Part shown: piece by piece, positions 1-8,472 of the stretch
Layout of the letters: each line of letters starts with the position of its first letter
Numbering within the stretch: the stretch's first letter is position 1
Assembly: GCF_009856445.1 (NCBI RefSeq)
Contig: NZ_WMFA01000002.1
Coordinates: 434,001-498,000 of the forward strand
Length of the DNA: 64,000 nt
Direction of reading: 5' to 3'
Source: Halobacillus litoralis
GTDB taxonomy: Bacteria; Bacillota; Bacilli; Bacillales; Halobacillaceae
Position numbers and translations under genes: made by a program
The notes under the pieces: model-generated
Told to the model about the DNA's origin: nothing
Databases searched by the model: none
The model's input: the letters and a program-made list of their open reading frames with translations, nothing else

Positions 1-1
1 A

Positions 2-436
2 GCAGCAGAAGAAGCATCGGATGAAGCCGAGGAAACAACAACAGAAGAAGCAGAAAAAGCATCGGATGAAACAAAGGATATAGCAACAGAAGAAGCAGAG
101 AATTCGTCAGAGGGGACAGATGAAGCGGAACAAACGAAGGGATCTGAGAAGCAGCAGAATGAAGAAAATGCAGATTCGGTGAAATCGACCAGTAAGAAAA
201 GCGAAAAAAATGCTTCCCCTTCTGAAGATAAAACGAAGCAAAAAAAGGAGCAACCAGCAGAAAAGAGTGAAGAGGAAGAAAGAACGCAACAAACCAATGC
301 TGCATCGGAGGATTCCGATGAACGTCCAGTTGATGAAGAAACTGAAAAGCAGCCGGATGGCAAGGGTGTATCAATGACTGATAAGGAATCAGATCATGAA
401 TCTCAAGGGGGGCAAGACGATGAAGAAGATCTTTAA
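2..436 (+). CDS. C-terminal part of an acidic low-complexity protein (TapA position), 5' end outside the window
   Basis: The reading frame is open from the first bases of the window to a TAA at 434-436, so only the tail of a larger protein is visible. The tail is about 145 residues, very rich in Glu, Asp, Ser, Thr and Lys, with loose repeats around EEA and SDE and no hydrophobic segment. It overlaps the start of sipW by 17 bp, which argues for one operon. In Bacillus the gene directly before sipW-tasA is tapA, whose product anchors TasA fibres at the cell surface. That position is the only reason to suggest a TapA-like role; no TapA domain can be seen in the fragment. Confidence 0.6.
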   Translation, partial: AAEEASDEAEETTTEEAEKASDETKDIATEEAENSSEGTDEAEQTKGSEKQQNEENADSVKSTSKKSEKNASPSEDKTKQKKEQPAEKSEEEERTQQTNAASEDSDERPVDEETEKQPDGKGVSMTDKESDHESQGGQDDEEDL

Positions 437-986
437 CATTATAAGAAAGACGGTTTCTGTCATCGTTGTCGGATTCATTCTTTGCTTGGCGGTTTTGGTG
501 TTATCCGTCAAAGCCAGCGGAGGAGAACCCACGGTTTTCAATCATCAATTCAAATCCGTTTTATCCGGATCGATGGAGCCTACCTTTAAAACCGGTTCTA
601 TCATCACTATCGAGCTGACAGATGACGGAAAAGGATATGGTAAAGGGGATGTCATCACGTTCATCGATAAAAATGAGAATCTGGTGACCCACCGCATTAT
701 CGAGGTAGAGGAAACAAAAAAGGATACGATTTACACAACAAAAGGAGATAACAATGATGGATCAGATGTGGATCCTGTCCTGTCACAAAATGTGGTCGGG
801 GAATACACAGGATTTACGGTCCCCTACATTGGTTTTCTTATAAATTATGCAAGTTCCAAAACGGGTGCTGCGCTCCTGTTATTTATTCCAGGGGCTGTTT
901 TATTCTTCTATTCGATTTTCTATTTTAGGAAAGCCGTGGAGGACTTTAAGAAAGAGCACACCGCTCCAGCATCTGATCAATCGTGA
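420..986 (+). CDS. sipW: SipW-type (ER-type) signal peptidase I
   Basis: Membrane signal peptidase of the eukaryotic/archaeal (ER) type. It removes signal peptides from TasA-family matrix proteins at the outer face of the membrane. The 188-residue product has an N-terminal membrane segment (about residues 10-32), the nucleophile in SGSMEP (Ser51), the catalytic His in THRI (His91), a KGDNN box and a second C-terminal membrane helix. The Ser-His spacing of 40 and the His in place of Lys are typical of SipW. The ATG at 420 follows a GGGGGG-type ribosome site; a longer frame from 396 lacks one. Translation is probably coupled to the upstream acidic protein through the overlap, and the TasA-like substrate gene follows after 57 bp. 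Confidence 0.93.
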   Translation: MKKIFNIIRKTVSVIVVGFILCLAVLVLSVKASGGEPTVFNHQFKSVLSGSMEPTFKTGSIITIELTDDGKGYGKGDVITFIDKNENLVTHRIIEVEETKKDTIYTTKGDNNDGSDVDPVLSQNVVGEYTGFTVPYIGFLINYASSKTGAALLLFIPGAVLFFYSIFYFRKAVEDFKKEHTAPASDQS

Positions 987-1043
987 GACACTTCTTATGT
1001 TTATCTTACATAGGAGTCCAAATATAAAAAGGAGGAGTTCAAA

Positions 1044-1640
1044 ATGGGTTTATTCAAAAAAGTGAGTGTAGGAGTCGTGACAGCATCCTTAGGGTTGTCG
1101 CTAATGGGGGGCGGGACATATGCCTACTTCAGCGATACCGAAACATCGAATAATACGTTCGGTATGGGGACGCTTGATATGTCCCTGGATCCAGAAGTCA
1201 TCGTTGATATTGACAACTTAAAGCCAGGGGATACGGTTCTGCGAGAATTCAAACTGGGGAATGAAGGAACGCTGGATATTAAGTCTATCAATCTATTGAC
1301 GAACTACAGTGTCACAGATGCACAGGGAGATAATGATGGCATGGATTTAGGAGAGCATATCCGCGTCAACTTCATGTGGAACTGGGATAAGGAAAGCGAA
1401 CCAGTCTTTCAGACGACGCTGGCTGAATTGCAGTCCGAAGATCCGGATGTCGTAGCAAAAGATATCTTCGATCCTCTATGGAAGAAGCGTGGAGGTTTGG
1501 ATGTGGGAGACGAGGATACGCTGTGGGTTCAATTTGAGTTCGTCGATAATGATGAAGACCAAAACGCCTTTCAGGGTGACAGTCTGAACTTAGAGTGGAC
1601 GTTCAATGCGGAACAAACTGAAGGCGAAGATTACGAGTAA
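1044..1640 (+). CDS. tasA: TasA/camelysin-family secreted protein (M73)
   Basis: Secreted 198-residue protein of the TasA/CalY (camelysin) family, which builds amyloid-like matrix fibres or acts as a cell-surface protein. Residues 1-27 form a signal peptide ending at a GGGTYAYF region. This Ala-Tyr-Phe-Ser-Asp segment, with SDTET following, is the usual SipW cleavage neighbourhood. The remainder is an acidic beta-rich domain with a conserved LKPGD turn and few basic residues, as expected for a halophile exoprotein. An AAGGAGGAG ribosome site lies 6-7 bp upstream of the ATG. The gene follows sipW in the same orientation. Family is clear; whether the protein forms fibres or has the weak protease activity reported for camelysin cannot be told from sequence. 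Confidence 0.9.
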   Translation: MGLFKKVSVGVVTASLGLSLMGGGTYAYFSDTETSNNTFGMGTLDMSLDPEVIVDIDNLKPGDTVLREFKLGNEGTLDIKSINLLTNYSVTDAQGDNDGMDLGEHIRVNFMWNWDKESEPVFQTTLAELQSEDPDVVAKDIFDPLWKKRGGLDVGDEDTLWVQFEFVDNDEDQNAFQGDSLNLEWTFNAEQTEGEDYE

Positions 1641-1691
1641 AACCAGCCTTACCTTCAGAGTTCATATAAACGATATTAGGAGGGAGATTTT

Positions 1692-3356
1692 ATGAAGAAG
1701 ACATTATTTACGTCTTCCATAGCGCTGACGGTCGCATTAAGCGGCCTTGGGGTGAGCGCTTCAAGTGTACATGCAGATGAGGACAAAGTGAAGATGAATG
1801 AAAAGTACGACACCCCGTCCTATATTATTGAAAAATGGGAAATGCCTAAATTCCCATCCATTACCAAGCAAAAGGTGTCGGAAGAGGAGATTGCGTTGTC
1901 TTACTTGAACTACCAGAAGGACAAGTTCAAGTTGAAGGGAAACATCAATGACTATTTTGAAGTGGTGGAAACACAGAAGGATGAGAAAGAAGGAACCACT
2001 CATGTCCGTCTTGTTGAACAGTTCGAAGGTGTCCCTATTTACGGGTCCTCCCAAACGGTGACGTTAAATGAGGAAAACCAGGTGAAAGCTTTCTTTGGAC
2101 AAGTCGTTCCTGAACTTGAAAAGAAAGACTTGAATACAGACGCTTCCATTAAAGGGGAAGAAGCGATTGCTGTTGCGACAAAATCCATTGAGTCTGAAAT
2201 CGGGAAAGTGGAGGACTTTGATGCTCCGCCTTCCAGTGAATTGTTCCTTTATGAGCATGAAGGTGAGTTTCACTTAACGTACCTTGTGAAAGCATCCACC
2301 TCAAAACCTGCCCCTGGTTATTGGCATTACTTTGTTGATGCTGTGGATGGGGATGTGGTCAAGGGCTATAATGCCATTGATCATGTGACAGGTTTCGGTG
2401 AAGGAGTCCTCGGAAACAAGGAAATCTTTGAAGTTACGAAAGAAGAAGGGCAGTATTACATGTTTGATGGAACCCGTGGAGATGGGATCCACACATTTGA
2501 TGCCCTGAACATGGATCCGTTTTTGTTCAACCTTTTCTCCCAATTGTTAGGATACCACGGGGAAGAAGTGGTGAACGGTCATAAATTCTTCTCAGATCCT
2601 GCAGCCGTCGATGCCCACGTTCATGCAGGTGAAGTCTATGACTATTTCAAGGAGACCTTTGATCGTAACTCCTTTGACGATGCGGGGGCACGAATGATTT
2701 CTTCTGTCCATGTCGGTGAAAATTGGAACAACGCCGCATGGAATGGCGTACAGATGATGTATGGAGATGGAGACGGAGAAACCTTCCTTCCACTCTCAGG
2801 CGCCCTTGATGTCATCGGTCATGAATTGACTCACGCGGTGACAGATCGAAGTGCCGATCTTATTTATGAAGATGAACCAGGAGCCTTGAATGAGTCGCTG
2901 TCCGATATTTTAGGCGCTATGGTGGATCGGGATGATTGGCTGATGGGTGAAGATATTTATACTCCAGGAAAAGAAGGGGATGGACTCCGCTCCTTGAAAG
3001 ATCCTTCCTCAATTCCGCACCCATTCTATCCGGATCGTGGATACCCGGATCATTATAGTGAATTGTACACGGGGGATTTAGATAATGGCGGAGTGCACAT
3101 CAATTCCAGTATCAACAACAAAGCTGCTTACTTACTGTCTGAGGGTGGCACTCATTATGAAGTCAACGTAGAGGGAGTCGGCAGGGAAGCGACAGAACAA
3201 ATCTATTACCGCGCCCTGACGAAATATTTAACAGAGTCTTCCGACTTCAGCATGATGAGAGAAGCCGCGATTCAATCAGCTGTGGATCTATATGGAGAAT
3301 CTTCTCAAGAAGCAGCATCTGTTGCGAGTGCCTACGATGCGGTAGGTGTCCAATAA
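1692..3356 (+). CDS. Secreted thermolysin-like neutral metalloprotease (M4)
   Basis: Secreted zinc endopeptidase of the thermolysin/bacillolysin family, 554 residues, the usual length for a pre-pro-enzyme. It has a signal peptide (about residues 1-28), a long propeptide (FTP and PepSY-like region up to about residue 230) that acts as chaperone and inhibitor, and a mature domain. The zinc and catalytic motif HELTH is at residues 377-381 and the third ligand Glu401 lies in NESLSD, 24 residues on as in thermolysin. The C-terminal domain carries GGVHINSS with the transition-state His. The mature part is acidic, fitting a saline habitat. A good AGGAGGGAG site precedes the ATG, and a strong terminator follows, so it is either its own unit or the last gene after sipW-tasA. 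Confidence 0.95.
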   Translation: MKKTLFTSSIALTVALSGLGVSASSVHADEDKVKMNEKYDTPSYIIEKWEMPKFPSITKQKVSEEEIALSYLNYQKDKFKLKGNINDYFEVVETQKDEKEGTTHVRLVEQFEGVPIYGSSQTVTLNEENQVKAFFGQVVPELEKKDLNTDASIKGEEAIAVATKSIESEIGKVEDFDAPPSSELFLYEHEGEFHLTYLVKASTSKPAPGYWHYFVDAVDGDVVKGYNAIDHVTGFGEGVLGNKEIFEVTKEEGQYYMFDGTRGDGIHTFDALNMDPFLFNLFSQLLGYHGEEVVNGHKFFSDPAAVDAHVHAGEVYDYFKETFDRNSFDDAGARMISSVHVGENWNNAAWNGVQMMYGDGDGETFLPLSGALDVIGHELTHAVTDRSADLIYEDEPGALNESLSDILGAMVDRDDWLMGEDIYTPGKEGDGLRSLKDPSSIPHPFYPDRGYPDHYSELYTGDLDNGGVHINSSINNKAAYLLSEGGTHYEVNVEGVGREATEQIYYRALTKYLTESSDFSMMREAAIQSAVDLYGESSQEAASVASAYDAVGVQ

Positions 3357-3430
3357 ATAAGAACAGCAACATTTTTATGAAGGCTTCTTCGCTGAAAGGG
3401 CCATCAAAGAAAGGCATGAAGACTGTACAA

Positions 3431-3460
3431 AACCTGGAGGGTTCCCTCCAGGTTTTTTCT
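3431..3460 (+). terminator. Rho-independent terminator after the M4 protease
   Basis: The arms AACCTGGAGGG and CCCTCCAGGTT form a near-perfect hairpin followed by a T-run. It ends the protease transcript. Confidence 0.9.
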
Positions 3461-3565
3461 TTAGGAGATCGGGGATATCTTTGCAGGAGTCTAGTGGTAT
3501 GTTATGTTTTGATGGAGATTGTTTCCAGAAGGGATATAAGCCAATAAAAACGCTTGAAGCAGGTG

Positions 3566-4120
3566 ATGATGTTGAAAAGCAGAGGAGTTCTCTCCATCCT
3601 TATAACGGTGCTCCTGATCACGGTTGTAGGGGTGATGGTAGGAAAATCAAATTCCTATGAGGAACCAGAAGAAGCCCTTCACGCTGTTGAAGAGGGGCTC
3701 ACGCTCATTCCGGTTAAACAAATCAATGAAGCAGCTTTATTCTTTTTCATCAAAGATGACCAGCATATAGGGGCTGCTAAAGTTAAAAAAAGTATCTTTG
3801 GCTGGAAGGCTGGACTAGTGTCCGTCAACCCCTGGGAAAGGGAGAGAACAGGGGAGAAGTTGAATCGTATGTTCGTTCATGGTGACGACCTCCTTTATGG
3901 TGTGGTCCGCAGAGGAGACGAGCGAACGGTGAAGGTGGGGAATGAAAGAGCTGCGATGCTGGATGTAACAGCCGTGCTTCCTGAAAATAAGTCGATAGAG
4001 CACCAATGGAAGGGGTTGTACATCTGGTACATTGAAAAAAACTTGCAATCACATCTTGAAATTGAACTTATACATAATGGAGATCGAGAAGTGATTGATT
4101 CGATGGTCCTGAAAAGATAA
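3566..4120 (+). CDS. Hypothetical membrane-anchored protein
   Basis: I do not recognise this protein. It has one N-terminal hydrophobic segment (about residues 5-25) and then a soluble domain of about 155 residues, presumably outside the cell. The middle holds FFFIKDD and a GWKAG stretch of the kind seen in small Bacillus exported proteins, but I cannot assign a family. The start is unclear: the frame opens with TTG at 3554, and ATG codons at 3566 and 3569 follow a weak AGGTG. I chose 3566. A gap of 25 bp separates it from the DUF2332 gene, so the two may be cotranscribed. Confidence 0.6.
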   Translation: MMLKSRGVLSILITVLLITVVGVMVGKSNSYEEPEEALHAVEEGLTLIPVKQINEAALFFFIKDDQHIGAAKVKKSIFGWKAGLVSVNPWERERTGEKLNRMFVHGDDLLYGVVRRGDERTVKVGNERAAMLDVTAVLPENKSIEHQWKGLYIWYIEKNLQSHLEIELIHNGDREVIDSMVLKR

Positions 4121-4145
4121 GAGACATAGATGAAGGAGGAAACGG

Positions 4146-5180
4146 ATGAAAATACAAAGATTGGCTGAAAGATTCATTGATTTTGCAAGGGAAGAATGTG
4201 AAGGTTCCAGTGACCTTTACAAACAGTTGTCGCTGCAAATCGCTGAAGACGCTTATGTCTTGCACCTTTGTCTGAAAGCAAAAGAAGGGCAGCCTGTACC
4301 TAACTTGCTCTTCGCTGCTGTCCATGATTTATTATTGAGAGGGACCGACCATGAGCTTAGAAGTTTCTACCCGAGTGTAACGGACAAACCTGAAAAAGAG
4401 CGCAATCCTTTTCCTATCTTTAAGGCGTTTTGTATGGAGAATGAAGAGGCTGTCATTCATCGTCTGCAGACGAAACGTGTCCAGACGAACGAGGTCCGCC
4501 GGTGTGCGTATCTTTATCCTGTATTCTGTTCCATTCATCAACAAACAGAAAAACCTTTATCGCTTATTGAAATTGGTACAAGTGCCGGGCTGCAACTACT
4601 TTGGGATCAGTACAGCTATTCTTATGGAGACGATGGATCCTATGGAAACCCGGACTCCTTTGTTCATCTCACATCAAAGGTGAGAAAAGGTGAGCTTCCT
4701 TTAGATGCTCTTGAACAGATCCCGCCGGTGAAAGAACGAATAGGGATCGACTTACATGTCAGTGATTTAACTAAAGAAGAGGATGTTCATTGTCTGAAGG
4801 CGCTCATATGGCCGGAGCATGAGGAGCGGAGAAAGAATTTTGAAACAGCCGTCCAACAACTGAGACTCCATCCCCCCGTTTTAAAAGAAGGGGATGGAGT
4901 AACCATGCTTCCTGAAATTGCTGATGGAATTCCAGAGGATACGACTCTATGTATCTTCCATACCCATGTCGCCAACCAGATGCCGGAAAGCATAAAAGAT
5001 GATCTTCTTCGTCAAGTGGCTAGGATTGGAGAGAAAAGAGACGTCTATCATATCTACAACAATATGAATGATCGAAAGCTTCATATGGATTCTGTTGTCA
5101 GTGGCCGTTTTAAGACGAAGACAATCGGTGATACGGATGGTCATGGCCGGTGGTTTGATTGGGAGTTTGGGTTACATTGA
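4146..5180 (+). CDS. DUF2332 family protein
   Basis: A 344-residue cytoplasmic protein matching the DUF2332 family in length and in its central IEIGTSAGLQLLWD segment (about residue 141). That segment resembles the glycine-rich motif I of Rossmann-type methyltransferases, so an SAM-binding role is conceivable but unproven for the family. The C-terminal part has FHTHVANQMP and DGHGRWFDWEFG, both typical of DUF2332. AAGGAGGAAACG provides a strong ribosome site. It starts 25 bp after the previous gene. No function is assigned. Confidence 0.8.
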   Translation: MKIQRLAERFIDFAREECEGSSDLYKQLSLQIAEDAYVLHLCLKAKEGQPVPNLLFAAVHDLLLRGTDHELRSFYPSVTDKPEKERNPFPIFKAFCMENEEAVIHRLQTKRVQTNEVRRCAYLYPVFCSIHQQTEKPLSLIEIGTSAGLQLLWDQYSYSYGDDGSYGNPDSFVHLTSKVRKGELPLDALEQIPPVKERIGIDLHVSDLTKEEDVHCLKALIWPEHEERRKNFETAVQQLRLHPPVLKEGDGVTMLPEIADGIPEDTTLCIFHTHVANQMPESIKDDLLRQVARIGEKRDVYHIYNNMNDRKLHMDSVVSGRFKTKTIGDTDGHGRWFDWEFGLH

Positions 5181-5269
5181 TGCCGTGAAGTATGGGGACG
5201 GTTGTGTTTATACTCCTGAAACTAGAGAATGATAAAAATGAGCCTATTAATTGTGTAAGGAGACGATCT

Positions 5270-5908
5270 ATGCAACTGAACATTAGAAACGAAAAACCTC
5301 ATGATTACAGAAGAGTGGAAGAATTAGCGCGAGAAGCCTTTTGGAATTTATATTTCCCTGGATGTCATGAACACTTCGTCATCCACAAAATGAGGGACCA
5401 CGCAGACTTTATTAAGGATCTCTCCTTTGTGATCGAGGTTGATGGTGAGATCGTCGGTGGGATTTTCTATACCCATTCAAAAGTAGTGGCCGAAGATCAG
5501 ACAGAATATCAAACGATCAGTTTTGGTCCGGTTTTCATCTCTCCTGACTATCATAGACAAGGGCTCGGAAGAAAGTTGATCACGTATTCCATTCAAGCAG
5601 CTAAAGAAAAGGGATACCGTGCCATCCTGACTCTGGGCTTTCCCTATCATTATGAACCATATGGTTTCCTGGGCGGGAAGAAATACAACATCTCCATGCC
5701 TGATGGAAAGTTCTATAAAGGCTTGCTTGTCCTGCCGCTTTACGAAGGGGCTCTTGAGGATCTATCCGGTTATGTCGTTTTTTCTAATGCGCTGGAGGTT
5801 GATGAAGAGGAAGTCGATAAGTTTGATCAATCGTTTCCTCCAAAGGAAAAGAAGGTCCAGGAGAGCCAGCGTGAATTTGAAAAAGCTGCTTCTATGTTGG
5901 ATGAATAA
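5270..5908 (+). CDS. GNAT-family N-acetyltransferase
   Basis: Predicted acetyl-CoA-dependent N-acetyltransferase of 212 residues. Residues 1-150 form the GNAT fold: motif A is seen as HRQGLGRKL with the Arg-Gln-x-Gly-x-Gly-like pyrophosphate loop at residues 96-100, followed by a YEPYGFLGG segment typical of the YhbS-like branch. The last 40 residues are charged and probably helical. The frame is open from 5192, but AAGGAGA at 5257-5263 places the start at ATG 5270. Substrate is unknown. It sits just ahead of the azole peptide cluster but is separated from it by about 190 bp without a clear gene, so there is no strong reason to include it in that pathway. Confidence 0.85.
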   Translation: MQLNIRNEKPHDYRRVEELAREAFWNLYFPGCHEHFVIHKMRDHADFIKDLSFVIEVDGEIVGGIFYTHSKVVAEDQTEYQTISFGPVFISPDYHRQGLGRKLITYSIQAAKEKGYRAILTLGFPYHYEPYGFLGGKKYNISMPDGKFYKGLLVLPLYEGALEDLSGYVVFSNALEVDEEEVDKFDQSFPPKEKKVQESQREFEKAASMLDE

Positions 5909-6099
5909 GGCTTTCTGAGCGTCCCTTGCGATGTTTTTTGACGTGAAGGTCGGGCTTGACGCCGCCGTTTTCCATCACCCCCTTCTTATCATCTCTTACG
6001 AGAACAGTAACAATCCTTAGGCTTTCCTCATACGTTGTTGTGAACGCAGTGCTTAGTGCTGTCAGAGCACAGAGGCTGGACCAATGGAGGGGAAACAAG

Positions 6100-6414
6100 T
6101 TGAATGAATTTCAAAATCAAATTCAGAACTTAGATGTCGGTGAATTTCATGCTCAACAACTAGTCCCGAGTCAGCAGGGAGAAGTTTATTCAAATGATGC
6201 TCGGTTATGTGTAGGGCTTGGCTTGGGCGGGTTTGGAATCGGTGGCTGTTTCGGCTGTTTCAGCTGCTTCGGATGTGGGGGATGCGGAGGCTGCGCGCGT
6301 TGCGGCGGTTGTGGCGGTTGTGCCCGCTGTGCAGGCTGCGGAGGATGTGCTCGTTGCGCCGGCTGTGCGCGTTGTGGAGGCTGTGGCCGCTGCGGACGTT
6401 GCGGAGGCCGTTGA
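6100..6414 (+). CDS. Heterocycloanthracin/sonorensin-type azole peptide precursor
   Basis: Ribosomally made precursor of a thiazole/oxazole-modified peptide. The 104-residue product has an N-terminal leader beginning [20 protein letters not shown] and a [11 protein letters not shown] hinge. The core holds 18 consecutive Cys-Xaa-Xaa units: CFG, CFS, CFG, then CGG, CAR, CAG and CGR. Repeated Cys-Xaa-Xaa cores with a following three-gene operon define the heterocycloanthracin family. Each Cys, and the single core Ser, could be cyclised to an azole. The start is TTG at 6100, set by GGAGGGG at 6086-6092; the frame is open further upstream but without a ribosome site. Modification genes start 151 bp downstream. 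The mature product, probably a bacteriocin, is inferred from the family. Confidence 0.9.
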   Translation: MNEFQNQIQNLDVGEFHAQQLVPSQQGEVYSNDARLCVGLGLGGFGIGGCFGCFSCFGCGGCGGCARCGGCGGCARCAGCGGCARCAGCARCGGCGRCGRCGGR

Positions 6415-6451
6415 TCCATCGATCAAGACATTCAATATGAACCAAAAAAAT

Positions 6452-6480
6452 CCCCCCTGTTGGATATTCCGACAGGGGGT
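6452..6480 (+). terminator. Hairpin between precursor and modification genes
   Basis: CCCCCTGTTGG and CCGACAGGGGG form an 11-bp stem with one G-T pair. The T-run after it is poor (TCTTGT), while an A-run precedes it. It may therefore act as a leaky terminator or an mRNA 3' stabiliser, giving more precursor than enzymes. This role is inferred. Confidence 0.6.
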
Positions 6481-6564
6481 CTTGTATGTTGTCCACGCAT
6501 AACCCTAGTGTTGGATTACATAAAATCGGTTAGGAAGTCACCTTAGAGGGCAAGGAGGAATGTT

Positions 6565-8472
6565 ATGACAAAGGTCAAACCTTCCATGTGTCTGAAAGTT
6601 AAAAAGGGTACGTTTTTTATGCCGGAGACCGACCGGGTTTATTTCAGAAACAATGCGGGTTCTTTCCGAATGGAAGGTCCGATGATTCAACAATGGATTG
6701 AAAAGCTGATTCCTATGCTGGATGGAAGCCATTCATTAGAGAGCCTGACGGATGGTTTGCAGGATCCTTATCGCAAGCGGCTGTATGAAATTACAGACAC
6801 CCTTTATCAGAATGGGTTCCTTTCAGATGTCAGTCAGCAACGGCCTCACCAGTTGGACCCTCAGGTAGTGGAAGCATTCGCTTCACAAATCGAATATTTA
6901 GAAAGTTTCGTGGAATCTCCTGCCTGGCGTTTCCAACAGTTTCGGACGAAAAAAGTGTTGGCGATTGGCGAGGGGACCATGTTGACCGGACTTGTATCGG
7001 CTATGTTTCAATCTGGGTTGTCGAATGTTTCTGTGTTCCTGACAGATGTGAAGAAGACAAACATCCACAGGCTGTCGGAATTAGAAACAGCAGCCAGAAA
7101 AATAGACGATGACGCATCGGTGGAGATTTATTTTGAAAAGGAGTCCTTTTCCTGGTCCGAGATCATCGATCCTTATGATGCGGTCCTATATGTTTGCCGG
7201 GAAGAGAAGATGGAAGAACTTCAGAGCATCATGAACGGCTGCCTGGAAAAGAAAAAAGACTTCTTTCCGGGCGTCCTGATGGGGACTTATGGAATCGCAG
7301 GGCCTTACATCGATGAGGCTGCACATAATGGTTGGGAATCGGCCTGGCGCAGCCTGCCTGAGCCTATGAAAAGCGGATCGCCATCCTTCCTGGCCTCAGG
7401 CCCCGCTCAAGCGATGTTCGCAACGGTTATGACATTTGAATTGTTCAAAAAAATGACAGGAGTACTGGAGTCTCACCGGAGTAATCACGTCTATTTGATG
7501 AACTTGGAAACCCTGGAGGGAGGGTGGCATCCTTTTAAACGCCATCCCCTCACTGAAAAGAAATTCTCAATGGAAAGGATAGACCCTGGCGGAGAAATTC
7601 CGCACAGGAAAAAAGACGAGAAGGAATGGCTCTATTACTTTGGTGAGTTAACGGCGAGCCCTATCGGCATCTTTCATGAATGGGAAGAAGGTGATCTGGA
7701 ACAGCTGCCTCTTTCCCAATGTAGCGTACAAGTGGTTCATGTGAAGTCCCAGGAATTGAACCCAGCGATCATTGCCGGAGGAAAAACACATGAAGAGGCA
7801 AGACAGGAAGCGGGCTTCATAGGTGTGGAGGCATATGTGAAGCCGCTGAAACGTGACATCTTACAAAGTCCTGATTCTCATGCGGTGTCTGATGACGCCT
7901 TCTTCATCGGGGCCGGTGAAAATCTAAGCGAAGCCTGCTTAAGAGCTCTGCAAAAAGCGGTCGAAAACCAATGGACGGTTCAAAAACAACACAAAGCAAG
8001 AAAGATCACGTTAAACAAGATTGAAGATGAATCTTGCCGTTATTATTGGCAGGTTCTCAAGACGATGGATACGAATCCTGAGCTTGCTCTTTCAAAGGAT
8101 CGTTTCGGTTTTCCTGTGGTGTGGGTAAAAACACGCTACAGCAAGTGGAGGGGAGCGGTGGCTCTGCATGAGACACTGGCTGTCCGCAAAGCGTTATTTC
8201 TTCTCCTCTTGGAGCAGCAAAATAAACACCTTCCTTCCGGCTATTCATTCCTTTCTTGTTCCCATCTTTCTTTTGAAAAAGAGTCTGTGGACTCTTTGGA
8301 CCTTCCTTCTCTGGAAGCGACAGACGACAAAGAGGTCCTTCGTCATGCTATTACCCAGTTGGAAAAACGACAGCACAAACCTTCCTTTGCCAAGATCTAC
8401 ATGGAACCTTTCCATGGCGACGGGGTGATCGACCTTTGCGGGGTGTGGGTGGAAAGGGAGGAACATCGATGA
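6565..8472 (+). CDS. Ocin-ThiF-like azole peptide maturation protein (F protein)
   Basis: Auxiliary protein of heterocycloanthracin-type clusters, described as a putative thiazole-containing bacteriocin maturation protein. Ocin-ThiF-like proteins are known to bind the leader peptide and present the precursor to the YcaO enzyme. The 635-residue product has an E1/ThiF-like part with VLAIGEGTMLTG at about residue 131, but it lacks the zinc CxxC pairs and ATP-site residues of active E1 enzymes. The C-terminal half has two blocks, AGGKTHEEARQEAGFIGVE (about 403) and GAGENLSEACLRAL (about 449), that look like the Ala-rich Glu blocks of YcaO domains. I read it as a degenerate YcaO domain. AAGGAGG precedes the ATG, and the stop overlaps the next start as ATGA. 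Confidence 0.88.
   Translation: MTKVKPSMCLKVKKGTFFMPETDRVYFRNNAGSFRMEGPMIQQWIEKLIPMLDGSHSLESLTDGLQDPYRKRLYEITDTLYQNGFLSDVSQQRPHQLDPQVVEAFASQIEYLESFVESPAWRFQQFRTKKVLAIGEGTMLTGLVSAMFQSGLSNVSVFLTDVKKTNIHRLSELETAARKIDDDASVEIYFEKESFSWSEIIDPYDAVLYVCREEKMEELQSIMNGCLEKKKDFFPGVLMGTYGIAGPYIDEAAHNGWESAWRSLPEPMKSGSPSFLASGPAQAMFATVMTFELFKKMTGVLESHRSNHVYLMNLETLEGGWHPFKRHPLTEKKFSMERIDPGGEIPHRKKDEKEWLYYFGELTASPIGIFHEWEEGDLEQLPLSQCSVQVVHVKSQELNPAIIAGGKTHEEARQEAGFIGVEAYVKPLKRDILQSPDSHAVSDDAFFIGAGENLSEACLRALQKAVENQWTVQKQHKARKITLNKIEDESCRYYWQVLKTMDTNPELALSKDRFGFPVVWVKTRYSKWRGAVALHETLAVRKALFLLLLEQQNKHLPSGYSFLSCSHLSFEKESVDSLDLPSLEATDDKEVLRHAITQLEKRQHKPSFAKIYMEPFHGDGVIDLCGVWVEREEHR

Noticed and set aside
5892-6098. 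Minus-strand 68-residue frame before the azole precursor
   Set aside because: Composition is not absurd, but it lacks a ribosome site and a recognisable domain, and it overlaps the end of the acetyltransferase gene.
6186-6502. Overlapping frames opposite or shifted to the azole precursor (Pro/Gln/Ala-rich or Arg-rich)
   Set aside because: They are shadows of the Gly/Cys repeat; only the Cys-Xaa-Xaa frame has leader, ribosome site and matching downstream genes.
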